DNA of 33,022 nucleotides, taken from positions 1 through 33,022 of the forward strand of contig JAAVHF010000064.1 of the NCBI GenBank assembly GCA_014799845.1, written 5' to 3'. Below are positions 29,021 through 33,022 of the stretch, in pieces; the stretch's first letter is position 1; each line of letters starts with the position of its first letter. A model generated the notes under the pieces. The model was given only the letters and a program-made list of their open reading frames with translations. It searched no databases and was not told the DNA's origin. The stretch comes from Oscillibacter sp. GTDB taxonomy: Bacteria; Bacillota; Clostridia; Oscillospirales; Oscillospiraceae. A program made the translations under genes and the position numbers.

Positions 29021-29688
29021 CCCCTCGTTACGATGCGGCCATCCTCGATGCGGATGATGCGGTCGGCCATCTGGGCAATCTCCTCGTTGTGGGTAATCAT
29101 CACAATGGTCTGGGCAAACCGCTGGCTGGTGACCTTCAGCAGGCTCATAACGTCCTGGCTGGTCCGGCTGTCAAGGTTTCCGGTGGGCTCGTCCGCCAGG
29201 ATGATGGCGGGCTTTGCCGCCAGCGCCCGAGCGATGGCCACCCGCTGCTGCTGTCCGCCGGAGAGGTTGTTGGGCAGGTTCTGCAGCTTGGATTCCAGCC
29301 CCAGAGTGTCAATAATCTGGTCTGTGTGGGCTTTGTCCGGCTGCCCGCCGTCCAGCTGGATGGGCAGGACGATGTTCTCGTATACGTTCAGCACCGGCAC
29401 CAGGTTGTAGTTCTGGAACACGAAGCCGATCTTCCGCCGCCGGAAAATGGTCAGTTCCTCGTCCTTCAGGGTGGAAAGATCCCTGCCGTCCACGATGACG
29501 GAACCGCCGGTGGGCCGGTCCAGTCCGCCCAGCATATGCAGCAGGGTGGATTTTCCCGAACCGGATGTGCCCACAACGGCGGCAAATTCACCCTTCTCCA
29601 CCGTCAGGTCCACACCGTCCAGGGCGCGGACCTCCGTGTCGCCGGAGCCGTATATCTTCCGCAGGCCGCGGGTCTCCAGAATAGCCAT
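29017..29688 (-). CDS. ABC transporter ATP-binding protein (LolD/MacB type)
   Basis: GTSGSGKSTLLHMLGGLDRPT Walker A, LSGGQQQRVAIARAL signature, ILADEPTGNLDS Walker B; RBS GGAGG before the Met at 29688. Confidence 0.94.
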   Translation of the reverse strand: MAILETRGLRKIYGSGDTEVRALDGVDLTVEKGEFAAVVGTSGSGKSTLLHMLGGLDRPTGGSVIVDGRDLSTLKDEELTIFRRRKIGFVFQNYNLVPVLNVYENIVLPIQLDGGQPDKAHTDQIIDTLGLESKLQNLPNNLSGGQQQRVAIARALAAKPAIILADEPTGNLDSRTSQDVMSLLKVTSQRFAQTIVMITHNEEIAQMADRIIRIEDGRIVTRG

Positions 29689-29708
29689 AAAATGAACCTC
29701 CATAAGAT

Positions 29709-29872
29709 TAGAGCCTATCCGTAAATAGGGCGTGCGCAGATTGCGCCGTCAGATTTTTCGCCAGGTGAGGCGCTTTTCCGCAGGCGGGCTGTCGCCCGGC
29801 AAGGAAAAGCAACGAAATTTGGCGGAAAAGATGCAAGTAAGCTGTGTGCGGACTATTTGCGGATAGGCTCTA
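29709..29872. mobile_element. MITE-like palindromic element with 20-bp terminal inverted repeats
   Basis: TAGAGCCTATCCGTAAATAG / CTATTTGCGGATAGGCTCTA (one mismatch); interior also imperfectly palindromic; TA at both edges. Confidence 0.7.
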
Positions 29873-29907
29873 AAGTCTGTACCGCCTTTCGGCAATACAG
29901 ACTTTAG
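29870..29907. repeat. 12-bp perfect inverted repeat hairpin abutting the MITE-like element
   Basis: ctaaagtctgta ... tacagactttag. Confidence 0.8.
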
Positions 29908-30049
29908 CACAGAAATCTTTCCACACTCTTTCTGAAATCTTACGGTTTGGAAAGATTTCGTATGATCTTCCGATGAAAAGCGAGCTGTCGTTACCGAACC
30001 CGCGAACCGCGGCATCCCGCGCGGCATAGTCTCGGGCTTGGGCGTCCGC

Positions 30050-30955
30050 TCAGGACCGGGGCAGATAGATGGAGAAACGGCTCCCCCGCCCTGGGTGGGA
30101 GGACACCTTGATGTAACCGCCCTGCCCCTCCGCGATCTGGCGTGCCAGATACAGTCCGATCCCCACGCCCTCCGTCTCGTAGGCGGCGGGGGAGCGGTAG
30201 AAGCGTTGGAACACCTTTGCCCGCTCCGCCTCCGGGATGCCGGGACCGGTGTCTGTGACGTTGATGCGGCAGAACATCTGGTAGGGGATTGCCTCAACGG
30301 AGACAGTGCCCCCGGCGGGCGTGTATTTTACCGCGTTGTCCAGCAGATTGCACACGGCCTCCGCCGTCCACTTCGGATCAAAAGCAGCTGAAGCGTCCGT
30401 GGGCGCCAGCGTCAGGGCGATCCCTTTCTCCGCCGCCTTGGGGGCAAACTGCGCCGCCGCGTCCTCCAGCATGGGGGCCAGCGGTCCTGCCCTGGGGTGC
30501 AGGGCCAGGACGCCCGCTTCCAGCCGGGAGGTCTTCACCAGCGCCTCGACCAGGGCGCGCAGCTTTTCCACCTGTCCCTCCAGAGCCGCCGCGCAGTCCC
30601 GTCCTTCCGGAGAAAGATGCTGTTCCGACAGGAGCTGTGCGTACAGCAGGATATTGGCCACAGGCGTCTTCGTCTGGTGGGAAATATCGGCGATCAGGGT
30701 TTTGATTTTATCCTTTTCCTCCTGGATTTTTTGGGCCGAGACAGCGTTGGAGACCAGATAGTGGGCAAATCTGGCCTCGACGGCGGAGAGCAGGCTCTCA
30801 TCGAAATCCTGCTCCGCGAAGGTTCCTGCCATAGCCGCGTCCAGCATATGGTCCAGGTTTTTCAAAATGCGTTTTGCATTGCGGCGGTTCCAGACTGCGG
30901 CCGCCAGCGCAAAAACGGTGATGACAGCGGCAGCGCCGCAGACAATCTCTGTCAT
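30050..30955 (-). CDS. Sensor histidine kinase
   Basis: DISHQTKTPVANIL H-box, NLLDNAVKYTPAGG, DTGPGIP, GVGIGLYLARQI. Confidence 0.92.
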   Translation of the reverse strand: MTEIVCGAAAVITVFALAAAVWNRRNAKRILKNLDHMLDAAMAGTFAEQDFDESLLSAVEARFAHYLVSNAVSAQKIQEEKDKIKTLIADISHQTKTPVANILLYAQLLSEQHLSPEGRDCAAALEGQVEKLRALVEALVKTSRLEAGVLALHPRAGPLAPMLEDAAAQFAPKAAEKGIALTLAPTDASAAFDPKWTAEAVCNLLDNAVKYTPAGGTVSVEAIPYQMFCRINVTDTGPGIPEAERAKVFQRFYRSPAAYETEGVGIGLYLARQIAEGQGGYIKVSSHPGRGSRFSIYLPRS

Positions 30956-30956
30956 G

Positions 30957-31637
30957 TCAGTTCACCGCCCATGTGTAGCCGATGCCGTAGACCGTTTTCA
31001 AAAAGCGGGGCTTGGAGGGCGTGTCCTCCAGCTTGTCCCGCAGGCGCTTGACGGTGACTGACAGCGCGTTTTCCTCCACATACTCCGCCCCGTTGGGCCA
31101 CACCCGCTCCAGCAGCGTTTCCCGGGACAGGGTGCGGCCCCGGTTTTCCACCAGCATCCGCAGCAGCCGCTGCTCCGTTTTGCTCAGTTCGATGAGCTGT
31201 CCGTTTTTGCGGAACTCCATCCACTCAAAATCAAAGGAGAAACCCTCCAACGCTGCTGTGGCCGCCGGCACCGGAGTGCCGCGCCGCAGCTGGGCGTTGA
31301 CCCTGGCCCGCAATACCGCAAGGGAGAAGGGTTTGGTGATATAGTCGTCCGCCCCGGATTCAAGGCCCACGACGATGTCGGTTTCCAAATCGTTGGCTGT
31401 GAGCAGGATGACGGGGATACCGGAATGGCCGCGCCGCACATTCCGCAGCAAATCAAGCCCGCTTCCGTCCGGCAGGTTGACATCCAGAATAAGCAGATCG
31501 AAGTCCGCGCCGGTCAGAAGGTTTTGGGCTTGGGATAACGTGGCGCACAGGTCTACATGAACGCCGCCGTTTTCCAGGGCAAGCCGGATCCCCTGTCCCA
31601 GCGCAATGTCGTCCTCCAGCAGCAAAATGTGCTTCAT
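30957..31637 (-). CDS. OmpR/PhoB-family response regulator
   Basis: MKHILLLEDDIALGQGIRLALE, LLILDVNLPDGSG, ITKPFSLAVLRARV; start at 31637 with RBS caggagg. Confidence 0.93.
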   Translation of the reverse strand: MKHILLLEDDIALGQGIRLALENGGVHVDLCATLSQAQNLLTGADFDLLILDVNLPDGSGLDLLRNVRRGHSGIPVILLTANDLETDIVVGLESGADDYITKPFSLAVLRARVNAQLRRGTPVPAATAALEGFSFDFEWMEFRKNGQLIELSKTEQRLLRMLVENRGRTLSRETLLERVWPNGAEYVEENALSVTVKRLRDKLEDTPSKPRFLKTVYGIGYTWAVN

Positions 31638-31689
31638 TGTGGTCCTCCTGTCAGGTGTTAGGTCTATCATACCCTTCTTCAACCGCTTT

Positions 31690-32150
31690 TTCAAGGACTT
31701 CTTATTCGGGTGATGCGGACACCGCGCTTCTGCGGGCAGTCCTTCATAGCCTCGTCGAATTTTCTCCTAGCATGAGCCTAGCAGCCAACCACAGTAATCT
31801 CATCCGGAAGGCGGCGGTACACGTCATAACCGTCCGTGTGCAGATACCCTCTGAAGTCTTTCGGGAATGCTTTCGGGCAGCAGGCGCCCCGTCCCGGCCG
31901 GTAGTCATACAGCACAATGGGCCGGTCGGTATCCCCGCTGGTGCGGTACAGCCACATATAGCTGTTGCTCTGAGCGGTTTTACCCGGCTCATGGAGCACC
32001 TGCAGTGTGGTCTCGTCTGCGTGGAGGACGTCCCGCTTCAGCAGTTCCTGGTGGAGCAGGTCATAGACCGGGGCCAGCAGATGCTCCGCAGACCACAGCG
32101 GCCAGTTGGACATGGTCTGCCGTGACAGTTTCGGATGTGATCCACATGTT
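31690..32150 (-). pseudogene. IS66-family transposase remnant
   Basis: KLSRQTMSNWPLWSAEHLLAPVYDLLHQELLKRDVLHADETTLQVL...PIVLYDYRPGRG...GYLHTDGYDVYRRLPDEITVVGC, then TAG, then AHARRKFDEAMKDCPQKRGVRI in the same frame. Confidence 0.85.
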
Positions 32151-32205
32151 GCGCTGCGCAGGGATGCATAGCGAGTTGGAAAACGGGCATCTTTTCTTGA
32201 TGGTG

Positions 32206-32400
32206 TCATTGTGGGCAGCGGGGTTGTCCATGACGCGTGCCTCCTTTTGTCTTGATGCCATGGAGACAGTTGTGCATAATGACAGATGCTGCACGTTTGG
32301 CCTCATCTTGTTTCCAAACATGCCTGTCCGGATAGTCGTATATCTCTTTTGGGGTGTACTGCTCCGGTTCTTCCGCGTCATCCGCCCACGGGTTACATAG
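32206..32400 (-). pseudogene. Startless ORF fragment of unknown family
   Basis: Minus-strand open frame CNPWADDAEEPEQYTPKEIYDYPDRHVWKQDEAKRAASVIMHNCLHGIKTKGGTRHGQPRCPQ*, not in the supplied ORF track because it has no ATG. Confidence 0.45.
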
Positions 32401-32414
32401 TAACTCTGTAACTC

Positions 32415-32516
32415 TTGATTCACGATTGAGTTACTATCCCCAATTTGCTTATCGTCACAGCTAAGACGCTCGTATAATGCCGTGATTTTCTCCGGCTCCA
32501 ACCGCTGTTCGTTCAT
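32415..32516 (-). pseudogene. N-terminal fragment of large serine recombinase
   Basis: MNEQRLEPEKITALYERLSCDDKQIGDSNSIVNQ matches the conserved N-terminus of conjugative-transposon resolvases; catalytic domain lost after about 34 aa. Confidence 0.75.
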
Positions 32517-32663
32517 GTTGAAATCCCTTCAAATGGCTGGCTCGTTTGTGGTATCCCCATTGTACCACAGTCAGCGCCGTTTGTTACGACCTCACGCTGA
32601 ATTAAATGCAGAATTTTGTCGTTCATGGTTTCTCTACCTGTTTCGCTGAAATGGACAAGCACC

Positions 32664-32809
32664 CTGTAAGCTGAACCTTACAGACGCGAGATGCAATCGA
32701 CGTGACGGAAATTTTTGCCGCCACGTCAGCGGCAACTTGGCGGTGACGTTGTCCAAAATCAGAAGTGCATTTGCATTTCTGATTTTCAAAGGCGCTGTTT
32801 GCGCCTTTG
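32664..32809. repeat. Cluster of five consecutive dyad symmetries
   Basis: ctgtaag/cttacag (32664-32683); gacgtgacgg..ccgccacgtc (32699-32727); acgtcagcgg..cggtgacgt (32723-32749); aaaatcagaa/ttctgatttt (32755-32786); caaaggcgc/gcgcctttg (32787-32809). Confidence 0.75.
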
Positions 32810-32895
32810 ATTAAGTAGCATTATACAATTAAAGGATATCACCGCCTTTTCGACTATTTCATTCACCACAAACGAGCAAGCCGTTATGTTGTATT

Positions 32896-33022
32896 AGGGA
32901 AGCTCTGAATAAATCCCCGCGCCCGTCTTGACGGAAAATTTTTCGTCCTGCTTCGTTAAAAAATCTTGAAATACATCCAGTATTCCCGCGATTTTTTGCC
33001 TCGCAGGGCGAAAAATTTTCTC
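32896..33022. mobile_element. Second palindromic MITE/REP-like element, truncated by window end
   Basis: ggaaaatttttcgtcctgcttcgttaaaaaatc and gattttttgcctcgcagggcgaaaaattttctc are imperfect inverted repeats about 24 nt apart. Confidence 0.55.

Noticed and set aside
27320-29410. 696-aa plus-strand ORF antisense to ABC permease/ATPase
   Set aside because: Shadow ORF across two confident overlapping genes.
29749-30297. 182-aa minus-strand ORF across MITE-like element and kinase 3' end
   Set aside because: Out-of-frame with the kinase and covers repeat DNA; no domain.

Overview
The window looks like a high-GC Firmicutes chromosome, possibly Oscillospiraceae-like (inference only; no search was run). 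It starts at the 3' end of an rRNA operon (23S tail, 5S, terminator). Next come a degenerate Nudix gene and a BceRS-type two-component system with no adjacent transporter. The core (about 2.5-18.9 kb) is a locus for beta-manno-oligosaccharide uptake and phosphorolysis. It contains an ABC importer (SBP plus two permeases, no ATPase), two GH130 phosphorylases, an AGE-family (cellobiose-2-epimerase-like) epimerase, two unrelated esterases (SASA-like and CE2/SGNH-like), a phosphohexomutase, class I mannose-6-phosphate isomerase, a GH1 enzyme and a LacI regulator. These would close the route from oligosaccharide to Man-1-P to Man-6-P to Fru-6-P. Downstream are tdh-GNAT-kbl (threonine catabolism), a divergent Rrf2/cysK pair, a thioredoxin-like/CAP/SLH surface protein, and an RR-HK-ABC exporter operon split by a 164-bp MITE-like palindromic element. 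The right edge is a mobile-element graveyard (IS66 remnant with an amber codon, serine-recombinase N-terminus) followed by a dense cluster of dyad symmetries and a second palindromic repeat cut by the window end. I found no clear-cut new defence or CRISPR-like system. The most interesting items are the compact mannoside locus, the palindromic elements, the decayed Nudix gene and the GNAT inside the tdh/kbl operon.
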